This document shows positions 1 through 11,253 of a DNA stretch of 64,000 nt, piece by piece. Numbering within the stretch: position 1 is the first letter of the stretch; every line of letters starts with the position of its first letter. The translations under genes were made by a program, and so were the position numbers. Below the pieces are notes generated by a model. That model did not search any database, had not been told where the DNA came from, and saw only the letters and a list, made by a program, of their open reading frames with translations. The stretch is from Patiria pectinifera (lineage: Eukaryota; Echinodermata; Asteroidea; Valvatida; Asterinidae): contig CM057130.1 in assembly GCA_029964075.1 (NCBI GenBank), forward strand, positions 5,456,001-5,520,000. The letters are read 5' to 3'.

Positions 1-745
1 GAGTCCCAAATTTTCGGACTAGTTCTGGGAGTATGTTAGTTCCTTCCTCCATCATGCATGACCATTCTACTTCCATGATCATACATAGCCTACTAGTACA
101 ACTGGCCAAGTAACTTTGACCTAGCCCCATAAATGTGGCCAATGTACTGGACTACCCCCGTATATATAAAGGCCACACATGATGTACAGGTACAAAAACA
201 TGTAGAACTTTGTCAATTTTGATTTCCGTATTTAGTTTGTAGTTTATTTTTGCTTTAGAAGCATTCTCACCCTCTTTATCGGCTAATCAGAAAGTGCTGC
301 CTTTTTCAGATGTCTATTTTTCGTGAAATTTCATGTTGAAGTTTGATACGCAAACGTGTGCAAATGAATCTGGAAATTTCACAAAAAATAGACATTTTCT
401 AGCTTTCTAGTGCAGATGTCTTACCACTCGACCACCGAGCTTACGGGATCGGTTGGCTGGTTCCAATAGCAGCGGGTACCGCATTTAACTATTCATATTA
501 AGTTGGAGTTGGAATGATGTGAATCAAATTAGGTTTTGCCAAGGCTTCAGGCAAAAACCATGTTTCACTGTTTTATCAAACAGTAACGGGCAAAAAGCAT
601 CTTTTCCTGTTTCATCAAGTCTGCTGCTAGGCCTGCTTTAGTCTGTCAACTGTTTTGCAAATTGGCGAGTCAGATCACAGAACCGCATATTATTCCGTTG
701 TTGATCAGGTTCAAATTTTCTCGGTATTCTCTTTTCACACTTCAG
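1..745. other. Intron upstream of the first visible exon
   Basis: I see no exon here. A TATATATAAA-like stretch lies near 161-170, but the first exon downstream is an internal one, so I do not call a promoter. A small inverted repeat at 309-399 has arms reading GATGTCTATTTTT and AAAAAATAGACAT. On the minus strand at about 415-455 there is a tRNA A-box-like sequence (TGGTCGAGTGG), probably a SINE relic without a clear B box. The stretch near 515-540 resembles part of the element at 40842-41858. Confidence 0.5.
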
Positions 746-988
746 CACCAACTTTTGTCAATAACCCCTGTGCTGATGAGATCATTACACAACCGGACGA
801 GGGGCTGAACGATGCTACAGTGTTCTGGGCTATCCCACTTGCTAACGTAGGTGCCACACCGGCAGCAGTGACATGTGACAGAATGCCTGGAGAGAAATAT
901 GTTGGAGGAGACAACGATGTCACTTGCACAGCAAAAGATGTAGCTAATCCAGCTGATACGACACAGTGTATATTTCAAGTTCGTGTGT
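746..988 (+). CDS. HYR exon 1 (type A), 81 codons
   Basis: Acceptor ttcag ends at 745 and donor GTAAGT starts at 989, giving a 243-base phase 1-1 exon. It encodes an HYR repeat starting PTFVNNPC, with two VTC strands (AAVTCD and DVTCTAKD) and a closing C-x-F-x-V strand. Four cysteines follow the spacing used by the other repeats of the gene. The apparent VC-K at the end is a read-through artefact: the last base T joins AT of exon 2 to make Tyr. 'Type A' means the repeat opens with a short N-P-C or G-S-C motif and a D-E-rich linker. Confidence 0.88.
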
Positions 989-1900
989 GTAAGTATCATG
1001 TGGTTCGAAGAAAAGGATAAACACAAAGCAAGAATCCCTTTTCATTCTGCAGCTATCCTTTGAAAGTTTTTCATTATTTTGATTTAGTAACAACGTATGC
1101 TAGGTTCACACATTACTGAATTATGGCTACGAATGTTCCGATCTATCCTGAAAATAAATTCTTGATGGCATCGTGAGAAAATAGCCCCGATTTGGTATTT
1201 GTGAGAATAACTTAAGAATGAAACAAAAAAATAAGTGGAAGCTGAATCAGACCGAATCAAGCCAAACGATTGTGATTTAGTGCAGAATAAAACTGAATTG
1301 TAGTGATTTTGTCGAGAATAATATACGAATAACTCAAGCTTAATACTCTTATAATATTCGTACATTTCTTGAAACATTCGTAAAGATTGGGCATGATTCT
1401 GGACTGTTAACACCAAGAATAACTCGTAAGAATGCTGTAAGAATATCCAGAATAAGTTGTGAATTCAACATGAATAAACTAAACCAAGAATTGACATTGG
1501 CTCACGAGGTCACCCCGACAATTTTGAACATGGCCAAAATTGTCGGGGCCTTTCCCGATCTTTAATGAGTTCCACCGAACTAGCAGAATCATCCCGAGGC
1601 AGCCAAGAACCGTTCCCCGATTTACTCAAAAAATGGTTATTCGCGGCAATTTGGCTGAAAGATCTGGAATGTGTAAACCTAGCATCAGTGTTCCTATGGT
1701 AAAAGTGTTCGCTAGTGACCAAAATTCCCAACCTTGGGCTTGAAAAATGGGACCATCTGGAACCCCGACATACGACCTGTGGCAGCGCGAAGGGGAGGCT
1801 ATGGAAAATTGATCAGTGCGTAAGTGGAGCAATATCCAAATGTTGTCTCGGTTCAAAAGTATGATCTAATTGGTGTCTGTAATCTTACGCACACAAACAG
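989..1900 (+). other. Intron 1
   Basis: Phase 1 intron with donor GTAAGT and acceptor caaacag. I see no transposon ends or gene-like frames in it. Confidence 0.6.
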
Positions 1901-2128
1901 ATCCAACGTTCGAGACGGCTTGCCCTGCGGATTTCGCGTCTGCTGATGGCAATTCGGTGACATTTACCGAGCCCAAGACAAACTTTGACACAGATGGCAC
2001 CACAAAGCCTACAGTTACTTGTAATAACCCAGATCCGTTCCCTGCTGGTTCAACAACGGTTACATGTGAAGCTACGGGTGCTGAGTCACGGAAGGTGTCA
2101 TGTTCCTTTGAAGTGACAATTGGAGCAC
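1901..2128 (+). CDS. HYR exon 2 (type B), 76 codons
   Basis: The acceptor ends at 1900 and GTAAGT starts at 2129; 228 bases, phase 1-1. It opens PTFETACPADF, has VTCNN and VTCEAT strands, and ends CSFEVTIGA. Type B repeats open with a C-P-A-D-like motif, lack the Trp-containing strand of type A, and end V-T-x-G. It is only 218 bases from exon 3, the tightest exon pair in the gene, and the B-A order recurs downstream. Confidence 0.88.
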
Positions 2129-2346
2129 GTAAGTTCAAACATTATGTCTTTCACGAAATCCCTTTATGCAACTTTCCTCATTTGAAATGAAAATTGAAAA
2201 AGTAATGCTGGTTATATATTGCTGCTTGACACATGCTCAAGATTTTTTTTATTAAAAAAAAGCCCCAAAACCCATTACCAATTAAGCTGCAAGTGTTTCA
2301 TATTATCAGGTATTTGATTTCAGTGCATTTGTTTTATTTTCTTTAG

Positions 2347-2607
2347 TGCCAGCGTTTGATAATGAGGGTTCCTGCGCTGCTGGTTCAAATGTTATCAACG
2401 TTGCACCAGACGCAACCAAAAACACAGCCTCTTCCGTGGCCTGGACTCCACCTACTACTACAACAGCAGGAGCGACTGTCACATGTGACCGGGATTCTGC
2501 AGATGCTGCGACTGAGTTTGTGGGTGGGGTTACCACTGTGACATGTAAAGCTACGGACGACACTAACTCAAAACTCTTTGTCAGTTGTAGCGTGGATGTT
2601 CGAGTTT
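2347..2607 (+). CDS. HYR exon 3 (type A), 87 codons
   Basis: Acceptor tttag ends at 2346 and GTAAGT starts at 2608; 261 bases, phase 1-1. It opens PAFDNEGSC, carries the strand VAWTPP, then ATVTCD, FVGG and TTVTCKATD, and ends SCSVDVRV. The V-x-W-x-x-P strand is a hallmark of HYR domains. Confidence 0.88.
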
Positions 2608-2968
2608 GTAAGTATCATAAGTATGTCATTCCTTTTTTAGGCTGAAAGTAACCGTCTTTTGAGAGGCCTTATATACTAACATTAACCTTGACTAATATAA
2701 ACAAATACTTTGTCTTATAATTGTCTCCTTTCTTTGTTGTTTTAGCCACTATACAGTGACCTTTTGTCTTGTTGCATAGGCATAACTACTCAGGGGAGGT
2801 CCCCCCCCCCACAATTCTTTTTGCCACTCCCCCAAGGTACCTCCACTAATTTGAAATCTTGAATTGAACAAAAATGACACTACACTGTTGAAATGCCACC
2901 TTTCATCTTACCTTTCTGCCCCCCTTAAAAAACTGAAAGACCTACAGATGCCCCCAGATGCTAGGTAC

Positions 2969-4205
2969 TAGTGCTGCAGCCAAACCGCCGAACCAAACTA
3001 AAAATTGCCGAACTTGGCCTTCCGAACCGAACCCGAACCGAACTGAAATGTCGGTTTGGAAGAGTTCGGCAAATATTTGTTGATAGTGCTAGGAATGCTA
3101 AAGCTTGCAATGAAAGGGCAGAATTAAAGCGTACGGATGATTGAATTACCGTGTTGACAAGTCACCGCATTCATCTTCATTATTTGCAGTGTTCCAGCAA
3201 GGCATACAATAGCATATCAGGCCGATACGCTTTGAAAAAATCGTAAGCACCTGCGATTCTCTTTGCAAGTAATTCATCCAGCGCAGCGCGGCCGATTGAG
3301 CTCCTTGGCCCTGCCGTGTTCCTGCGTGACGTAGTTTGTTTGCACCAAACCATTTGCGGTGAAGGGTGTGCTTTCCTCGGCACAATTTACCAGCATTTTC
3401 ACCGTGTCAAAATTACAAATAATACTTTTTATGGAGTCAGAAACCTTGTTCAGAATAAGTTCTTAATCGTCGCAATATATTTTTTTTTGCAAAGAATTTG
3501 AAAAATGATGTAATCTCCCAAAAGAGGGTGGAGCACCCCTTTACAAAATTAATGGATCCGTCTACTCTCTACAGAATGAGAATTAAGCCGCGAATCGAAA
3601 ATTTCATTTTTTTTTACGGAAGCTTTTTGTCAGCTTGTTGCTAAAAATAATTATGATTTCATATGTTTGGTACAGTAAAAGGACTTGTTTGTTCTTAGAA
3701 CAAAACTAATCCGCAATTTTTGCCACGAAACAAGTTTTTAGTGCTCAGAGCATGCTCGGACGGAACTCGTCTGGAAAACATGTCAGCACGTGTGAGAAAA
3801 TTTTGATCATAGTTCACCGGGCCGGGCCGGGCCAGATAGCCTGAGGGCTGCGATAGGTAACATGAAGCAATTTAGGATGTTCATTTCTCAACGTCATAAA
3901 CTCAAATTATTACGGTATTTTGTTTACACAACAAAAATGAGATTCCTCCTTCAACTTGTGCTGTATGGTATGTGGAAATTTGCGATGACTATTTCTGTTA
4001 GACGTGCGCGGTACACACGTGTTGGTTCGAACCGGGGAACAGCCTAGTATAAGAATGCTTTTCATTGTAGCTCTATGCATTGTACCATGGACATGTACAT
4101 TATGTATGTACGTCCGAAGCCGAACTGCACCTAAGTTCGAAGAAAAAAAATCCAACTGTAACCGAACAGAACCGAGCCGAACTTTGAAGATCAGTTGCAG
4201 CACTG
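2969..4205. mobile_element. hAT-like non-autonomous transposon, 8-bp target duplication CTAGGTAC
   Basis: The left end reads TAGTGCTGCAGCC and the right end GTTGCAGCACTG, so the termini are inverted copies of (T/C)AGTGCTGCA. Identical CTAGGTAC octamers flank it at 2961-2968 and 4206-4213. An 8-bp duplication with a CAGTG-type terminus is the hAT signature. CCGAACCGAA-rich subterminal repeats lie inside both ends. I found no transposase frame. The interior (about 3290-3800) resembles the interior of the element at 43115-44246. Confidence 0.82.
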
Positions 4206-4444
4206 CTAGGTACGCCACTGTTTTGTTGGTAGTGCCGTCAACTTCAAAGAGATTTATTAAAAAAATGCTTTGCAGACCTTTATCATGTTATGATGGGATA
4301 ATTTAAATATAACAAAACTCATTTGATTGACTTTTCAAGCATTGCAACATATTCTGGTCATGATTTCTTGTCAAGTTCTTTGAACTGGTTTCCTTAAACC
4401 TTAACTAATATAGAAAGTTAATGTGTGTCGTTTAATGTGTTTCA

Positions 4445-5015
4445 CAGTGTTGTAGTCGAGTCCTCCTCATCCGAGTCCGAGTCCGAGTCCTTGAGCAAAG
4501 GACTCGAGTCCGAGTCCGAGTCCTTGTCAATTTTTGATGTCCGAGTCCGAGTGCGAGTCCGAGTCCTTGAAAAAAGGACTCGAGTCCGAGTCCCGAGTCC
4601 GAGTCCTACAACACTGAATATTGAACAAAAAGTCCAACACATCGGCAAGCAACTGAATAACTGATGAATCGATTTATTTGGTGGGCAATTGGCTAGGTTA
4701 GGTTGGAATGAATCAATTGATCATTGATCAATCGGCAAGTTATTTTTGCGAGCGGCAGAACTGCGGAATTCGGTTCCACAGCAAAACCAAATCAAGGTGA
4801 AAGACATAAAATAATTGAAATAAAACACCTAAAAAAGACCCGATTTTGCCGGACTCGAGCCGGACTCGAAGCCGAGTCCTCGAGTCCTTGGGGTCCGAGT
4901 CCGTGTCCGAGTCCGAGTCCTTGAGCAAAGGACTCGAGTCCAAGTCCGAGTCCTTGAAAAAAAGACTCGAGTTCGGACTCGAGTCCGAGTCCCGAGTCCG
5001 AGTCCTACAACACTG
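4445..5015. mobile_element. hAT-like MITE full of GAGTCC repeats, 8-bp target duplication GTGTTTCA
   Basis: The element begins CAGTGTTGTAG and ends CTACAACACTG, a perfect terminal inverted repeat. GTGTTTCA is duplicated exactly at 4437-4444 and 5016-5023. The interior holds two clusters of the hexamer GAGTCC (about 4455-4605 and 4850-5005). An internal CTACAACACTG at about 4606-4616 shows either a nested copy or an internal duplication. Open frames in the hexamer clusters have no stop codons on several frames and are not genes. Confidence 0.85.
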
Positions 5016-5526
5016 GTGTTTCACGACTCTATTGGGACCGAGACCTATACATTTGTAAATATTGCACACTCAGTTGATATGAGCAATGAAACCCACTTCA
5101 TTGTGCCAGGTAATTTGAAACTCATAATTTTAATGCCTTGCAAAAATGAAACAATAAATTTGAACCAATTTGGATGACTGGTTGTTAATCTGTTTTCTTT
5201 TCAAAAGTTTCATCAGGTTAAGGATTGTGTTATCACTGCATATTAGCTCAAAGCAATGCTTTACAGGTTGTATACTAAAAGGTAATCCAAAAATAAGGGT
5301 TAATTTAGTACGAAAGAGTTAAGACCTTGACACTGTCTAAGTGGGTTTATCTTAAAGAGTGAGTCATAAGCTTTCTACTAATACCTTGTTTGCATCCTTA
5401 CTGTGCTTACAATCACAGATAACTGAGAACCATTGAATTCTTTTGCAAAGGCCAAAAACTGTGAGCAACTGAACAAACAAAAGAGAGCAGCTTCATTAAT
5501 TCCATCTTTGAATCTCCTGTCCACAG

Positions 5527-5757
5527 ATCCAACGTTTGTGACTGGTTGCCCAGCTGATATCTCAAAAGCAGACGGTACACCCATCACTTTCACAGTGCCC
5601 GAAGTAAATGCTGATTCAAATGAAGTTGCAGTAACAGCTACCTGTGCTCCATCTTCTTACCCTGACGGCCAAGTAACCGATGTAACGTGCACTGCTGTGG
5701 ATGGCACTTTGACATCACAACAAGCCACTTGTATCTTCCAAGTAACACTTGGAACTT
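5527..5757 (+). CDS. HYR exon 4 (type B), 77 codons
   Basis: Acceptor ccacag ends at 5526 and GTGAGT starts at 5758; 231 bases, phase 1-1. It opens PTFVTGCPADISKADG, then has VTATCAP and DVTCTAVDG strands and ends CIFQVTLGT. It is a close relative of exon 2. It is followed by type A exon 5, again making a B-A pair. Confidence 0.88.
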
Positions 5758-5998
5758 GTGAGTTGAGTTGATGACTTCAGTTTATACAGTGATTAATGAA
5801 GTACCATAATCCAGTTATCCTATTTTTTAAAAAAAAAGGTTATCCGATTTCACCGGAGGTTCCCATTCAGTTCACAGTCATGCCAACAATTCAGTGACAA
5901 GTGAGGTGCCGCGAGCCATCAGTGTCTACCACGATGATTGGATATGGTTTGTGGGATTCAATGACAACTGGGCCTTTTAAATAAATACAGAGCTGTAA

Positions 5999-6360
5999 GG
6001 CCAAAAAAATAAATAAGTCGGTCTCTGGTCAGCGCGTGCGTCGATTTTAATCATGCACGTCGATCTTTTTTTTTCTCCAAAATGTTCCGCGGTAGCTCCA
6101 ACAGCGCCCTCTATTTCCGCACCTCCTCAATTTGTTTTACCAAAGAGCACCAAGGAGAGGGAAATTGCACCAAGGAAAATGATCGAAAGCACCAAGGCAA
6201 ATTATGGAGGACACCAATGTACATGAGGACACCAAAAAAGCAAAATAGTACCCCACCTTGTCTGTACAATCCAAGCTTGAAGAAGAAAAAAAAAAGCCGC
6301 GTCGCCGCGTCAATTCCGGAACTTTGGTCTGACCAGAGACCGAATATTTTTTTTTTGGCC
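5999..6360. mobile_element. Harbinger-like MITE with GGCC ends and 3-bp target duplication TAA
   Basis: The left end GGCCAAAAAAAT leads to CGGTCTCTGGTCAG. The right end mirrors it with CTGACCAGAGACCG followed by a T-run and GGCC. TAA flanks both sides (5996-5998 and 6361-6363). A sister element with the same layout lies at 53736-54116. The 3-bp duplication suggests PIF/Harbinger, but no transposase is present, so the superfamily is inferred. Confidence 0.7.
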
Positions 6361-6805
6361 TAATGGTGAAAAAAAAAAAATGGGTAGGAAATCTCTGACA
6401 TAAGTCAAATGGGAAGCTATTCATGAACCAAATGCATGTAGGGGAATTCAAACTGAATTCAAACAAAATATCAGAACCACATAAAAAGTAAACCAGATAG
6501 TTAAAAAGTTGTAGTTCAAAATAAGACCCTTTAACAAGAAATGTCTTAAGCGGTGATTTAAAAATTCCCAATTCATCAATGTTTCTCAGATAAGCTGGAA
6601 GGATCTGTTCCCTTAATAGTAAAAGTATGTGATCACGCCTTGCTAGGCTTTGGACGAAACCTTAGAATGGTTGAGCCAAAACCCCGCCACAACTTTTAGT
6701 GTGAATGTTGGTCACGAACTGAATTACTGTGGATTTAGTGTTCTTGGTGATTTTTTATTTTTGAAAAGTATTACGTGCTTATGTCAGTTGTGAGTATCAG
6801 GAATA

Positions 6806-7129
6806 TTAACCCTAACCCACCTCACTCCTCCTAAATCCTCCTGGCGGTTTTGGAGGATTCTAGAGGATTGAGGATGAATGGTGGTTGAATCAAATGAGGA
6901 TTCTGGAGGATTGAGGATGAATGGTGATTGAAGCACATGAGGATTTTGGAGGATTGAGGATGAATGGTGATTGAAGCACAAGAGGATTTTGGAGGATTGA
7001 GGATGAATGCATTTTGAGGCAGGACTGTCTGACAATTTTGAAAAATTTAGGCGGAGTTGCAAAATTTTGGAGGATTTTGGAGGATTGAGGATGGTTGTAA
7101 GCAACAAGGGCCTAGGGGGTTAGGGTTAA
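6806..7129. mobile_element. TTAA-flanked MITE with CCCTAACCC ends and internal tandem repeat
   Basis: TTAA at both edges encloses inverted ends CCCTAACCC and GGGTTAGGG. The inside is a short tandem array built on GGAGGATTGAGGATGAATGG (about 3-4 copies). TTAA duplication is typical of piggyBac-type elements. The ends imitate the telomere repeat, but only one and a half units are present. Confidence 0.65.
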
Positions 7130-7216
7130 GCCCAGTCCTGCTCCCAAACAGTTCTAGTCCATTTGGCTTATTTGTCATTTTGAGAGTAACAAAACAGTTT
7201 GGATAAGTGGGATTCC

Positions 7217-7568
7217 TTAACTCTTTCGCTACGGAATTTAATTTCCCGATTTTTTCACGTTTGGACGTAATAAATCGCTGGGAATTCTGCCGTGTGTCGA
7301 TGTGGACGCCGCCATCTTCAAATGTCTCTCTGTAAACAAACTGCTCAAAATAACCTGCAGCAGACCCCAGAGAGACGGCGAGCCGCTGGCAGGGGCTCAA
7401 ACTAGGGTCAGAGGTTATACGATATAAATTATGTAAATAAGGCACACGTCATGGGGATACTCCTGTTTATTCACAGCGACATCACCGAGCCGCTGCCAGC
7501 GGCTTGCTGTACGACATGTACAATTTTTGTGTGCCGCTGTCAGCGGCTCACCATAGCGAAAGAGTTAA
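7217..7568. mobile_element. TTAA-flanked MITE with CTCTTTCGCTA ends
   Basis: TTAACTCTTTCGCTA at the left is mirrored by TAGCGAAAGAGTTAA at the right. The inside is GC-richer and carries repeated GCCGCTG/CAGCGGC motifs. Non-coding; piggyBac-like by its TTAA borders. Confidence 0.65.
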
Positions 7569-7824
7569 AACCGTGCTTCCCATTCGACACCACAGACAGA
7601 GGAATCGTTTCCGTCTGTCACTGCATTCAAAATCAAACAATCACATGTAGTTTTGAAACTGAAACAGCGGCCTGTTCAACAGCTCATTATAACATTCAAG
7701 AATTTTGACATGCAAATGATCCAGTGCCCGAGGGCAGATAGTTGGAGCGTACTGCTTGACATCATGGGGACGAGGTTGTTATCCCGATGTACTAATCATC
7801 TTGTTCTTGTGTTGTTTCCTGCAG

Positions 7825-8076
7825 TGCCAGTATTTAGTAACGAAGGGTCATGTGCTACTCCTGGTACAGTCGACGTTTTACCAGACGCTGGTAAAATGGA
7901 AGTGGTAGGTGGTATTACTGGTAGCTGGACAAAACCAACCCCAGTACTGACTGTGACCTGTCTCCCTGATCCCGACACTGCAACGTTCGTGGGTGGTGAG
8001 ACTGACGTAACTTGCACAATAGCGGATGCTACAATACCAACACTCATTGATACGTGTACATTCAAAGTCCGTGTCT
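7825..8076 (+). CDS. HYR exon 5 (type A), 84 codons
   Basis: Acceptor cctgcag ends at 7824 and GTAAGT starts at 8077; 252 bases, phase 1-1. It opens PVFSNEGSC, has a G-S-W-T-K-P strand, then TVTCLPD, FVGGETDVTCTIAD and ends CTFKVRV. It is closest to exon 3. Confidence 0.88.
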
Positions 8077-8982
8077 GTAAGTAATTGTGGTTTTTTCAAA
8101 CCTCTACATGACATTTAGGCTGACCCACGTTATCTTACTAAATAATGATTTTGTTGAAGTTCTTTCACAGTCTGTAACTTGAAAAGGTGCATGAATGATG
8201 CCGGTTTATCTGCGCAAACATTTGAGTAATGAATTTGTCAGTGTTGAACTCAAACACTAATTTCTAATTGTTTTCCTCTCGTAAAATTGTTTCGTGATTT
8301 TATCAAATTTCTCTGTTTGGCTAAGAAAGTTCCAAGTTTACTGTCCCAAGCCGAATAATGGTGGCCAGGTCCCTATTAAAACCGGTTTTAAACAACACGT
8401 TTGTAAATCCTCTGTCAAACGAGTGTCACCTTATAAGAACTTCCAGGGAGACAAATAGCGCAATTTTCAGGGGATGATGTAGCTTTCAGGAAATGTGAGG
8501 TTGATATGAAGGGGGAGGGGGTTTGAATGAAGGTAGGCCTTGCTAGGTAGTCCGGGGACATCCCCCCCCCCACCCCTCGGAAAATTTATCAATCTACGAT
8601 GCTTTCTCTTGCATTCTAAGGCAGTTTAAGAATAAAAGTAGGAACTTTTTGGTCCCATGTTATGATAGTATCAAAACAGTCACAGGGGGAAGGGGGGGGG
8701 GAGGTATTTGCAACCCCTATCCCCCCCCCCCCCCCCTTCTCGATCTAGATCCACCACTGATTTTCAAGTTATGTAACTTTTCACTTCAAAACATAAATTT
8801 TTGACAAAGCGCGTTTGGTTTTCCTCAAGTAAATGCCCTCATTCCCAGAAACTCGTTCCTCTTGAAAGAGTTGGCATTTTTGCATGATGGAATATATATA
8901 TTAGTGTCGGTGAGCAAACTTCTGTTTGCAACTACAAGACGGTAATTAAGAAGGAAGTCTTTCTCATTATTATTTTTGGCAG
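8077..8982 (+). other. Intron 5
   Basis: Holds C- and G-homopolymer tracts (8560-8575 and 8690-8735) and no recognisable element or coding segment. Confidence 0.5.
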
Positions 8983-9219
8983 TTCCACAATTTACAGAGA
9001 ACTCTTGTGGAGAGGATGTTATACGATCACCGGACCCCGATGATTATCAAGCAACATATGCTTGGATTAATTCTGCCACCGCGTTGGATGGTACCGATGC
9101 TACAGTGGCTTGCCAGCCAGCATCTGGATCTAAGTTCGGCGGAGGAGAAAATGATGTGACATGCACAGCCACGCAGCCTACTAATGAAGTATCTACCTGT
9201 AAATTCAAGGTTACAGTAT
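8983..9219 (+). CDS. HYR exon 6 (type A), 79 codons
   Basis: Acceptor ttggcag ends at 8982 and GTGAGT starts at 9220; 237 bases, phase 1-1. It opens PQFTENSCGED, with a Y-A-W-I strand, VACQPASGS, FGGGENDVTCTAT and ends CKFKVTV. It starts a run of five consecutive type A repeats (exons 5-9) in place of the B-A alternation. Confidence 0.88.
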
Positions 9220-9308
9220 GTGAGTGAAACTTGAGCCATTAAAAAAAAAATGTATTTACAAAATACATACTAAATCAATAACTTTAAAACCCATACATCG
9301 ATATCTTG

Positions 9309-9828
9309 TTAAAGGGAAAATACAACATTTGCAAACATCAAAAAATTAAACTACCAAATCATTTTGAAATACCTTGCTGGACTGTTAGTGAATGACAGTG
9401 TAAAGCATCCAGTAAAATCATGGCACCTTGTAAACTGTCATTTTCAAGAAAAGTGGTATTTTTGTATCAATTTCCAACGCTGATCGGCCGATCAGCGTTG
9501 GAAAAAACTGGCTTTTTTTAAATACTGGCCCCAATTGACCATCGCACTTGTTTGCAATCGATTACACACCTATGAACGGGTACAAGCCAGCTAGACTAGT
9601 TTCCTGACCTTACAATTCCCCAATGTATGTAAACTGCTCTGTTTCTTCTTAAATGGAGTCAGGGAACCAGACTACAGGAAAATGATTGTTTTTCTTGGTT
9701 TCTATAGCATTTTGAACCCAAAACCTCAAAAAAGTCAGTGTAACTATATTTGCTATAAATTTCCAACCCCCCAATTCCATCCATTTCTGAAAATTACAGC
9801 AAAAGCAAATGATGTATATTCCTTTTAA
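9309..9828. mobile_element. TTAA-flanked piggyBac-like MITE, copy 1 (520 bp)
   Basis: It begins TTAAAGGGAAAATACAAC and ends ATGTATATTCCTTTTAA, so the termini are inverted copies with TTAA at both edges. A copy of exactly the same length lies at 36237-36756, and a truncated, inverted one at 49461-49745. A short palindrome CCAACGCTGATCGGC/GCCGATCAGCGTTGG sits near 9475-9505. No coding capacity. Confidence 0.8.
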
Positions 9829-9872
9829 CAGCGACTGAAAAAAATTTAATGGATAAATGACTTTACACATTT

Positions 9873-10710
9873 TTATGCCCCGCGGCGAAGCCGAAGGGGC
9901 ATACTGTTTCCGCCTTGTCCTTCCGTGGGTGGGTGTGTGGGTGTGTGTGTGGGTGGGTGGGTGTGTGTGTGTGTCCGGACAAATCTTGTCAGCGCGATAA
10001 CTTGAGAAATACTTAACATATGAACTTCAAATTTGGTTTGTGTATTGTTCTTGGTAATCCTAACAACCCTTTTGCTTTTTGGGCCGAAAGGTCAAGGGTC
10101 AAGGTCACAGTGACTAAAACAAAAGAAATTTTGTCAGCGTGATAACTTGAGAAATACTTTACATATGAACTTCAAATTTGGTTTGTGTATTGTTCTTGGT
10201 AATCCTAACAACCCTTTTGCATTTGGGACCGAAAGGTCAAGGGTCAAGGTCACAGTGACTAAAACAAAAGAAATTTTGTCAGCGCGATAACTTGAGAAAT
10301 ACTTAACATATGAACTTCAAATTTGGTTTGTGTATTGTTCTTGGTAATCCTAACAATACTTTTGCATTTGGGGCCGAAAGGTCAAGGGTCAAGGTCACAG
10401 TGACTAAAACAAAAGAAATTTTGTCAGCGTGATAACTTGAGAAATACTTTACATATGAACTTCAAATTTGGTTTGTGTATTGTTCTTGGTAATCCTAACA
10501 ATCCTTTTGCATTTCGGGCCGAAATGTCAAGGGTCAAGGTCACAGTGACTAAAACAAAAGAAATTTTGTCAGCGCGATAACTTGAGAAATTCGTCACATG
10601 TGAACTTCAAATTTGGTTTGTGGATCGTTCTTGGTAATCCAAATAGGCCTATCGCATTGGGGGTCGAAAGGTCAAGGGTCAAGGTCACAGTGGCTAAAAC
10701 ATTAAAAATC
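9873..10710. repeat. ATGCCCC hairpin head plus five 145-bp tandem units
   Basis: A GC-rich hairpin (ATGCCCC ... GGGGCAT, 9875-9902) and a GT-rich simple repeat (9925-9975) precede five units starting near GATAACTTGAG at 9996, 10141, 10286, 10431 and 10576. The spacing is exactly 145. Each unit ends GGTCAAGGTCACAGTG. This resembles a dispersed repeat type common in marine invertebrate genomes; the name is not known to me. Confidence 0.8.
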
Positions 10711-11253
10711 TTGTATTTATTCTGAGATCATAGGGATTAGGGATTAATTCATATAAAACCTACAGAAGACACTAATGCTCTCAATGAACGTTCCATGTGA
10801 CCAAGGTACAGTACGTGTAAGTTGATGTTAAAAGAGTGGTGTTATGTCATGGGAACAGTCACGGTTGCGGGGCATTTGTGTTTGTAAACACACCTGACTT
10901 GTTTTACATGAATTGGTGTTCAAAATAATTCAGGCATATCTTTTTGTGTGTCATGGGTGCACAGCCTAAAATATATATATTTTTCCAGCATGACTGTATT
11001 TGGAATTAAGTGGCTCACACTATTATATGTAGTCCCCCGCCGTTTCTCAAACCCTGGTTTTGGGGACAACATTTGGCAACACCTCCCCCATGTAAAATGT
11101 CTCACTATGCTACTGCATGAAATTGCATATCTACATACCAATGGATGATGCGGACTACCAAACGTGCAACCTCGGGGACTACTTCACATGGTACCCCCCC
11201 CCCCCCCCGTTTTTTTTTAAATCCAAATGTAAATTATGCCATGTTCTTTCCAG

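Noticed and set aside
161-172. TATATATAAAGG as a promoter of the HYR gene
   Set aside because: The first visible exon opens in phase 1 after an acceptor, so the true start lies elsewhere, and no initiator exon follows the TATA-like sequence.
4425-5069. Ser/Glu- or Arg/Thr-rich repeat frames on both strands
   Set aside because: Translation of the GAGTCC hexamer inside a hAT-like MITE.
6137-6571. 144-codon minus-strand frame
   Set aside because: It overlaps the Harbinger-like MITE, is Phe/Ser-rich from T- and A-runs, and has no domain.
6806-6822. Interstitial telomere repeat (CCCTAA)
   Set aside because: Only one and a half units at each end, explained as the inverted ends of a TTAA element.
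9986-10710. CRISPR-like regular repeat array
   Set aside because: Units are 145 bases with no unique spacers, in an animal intron: a satellite-type tandem repeat.
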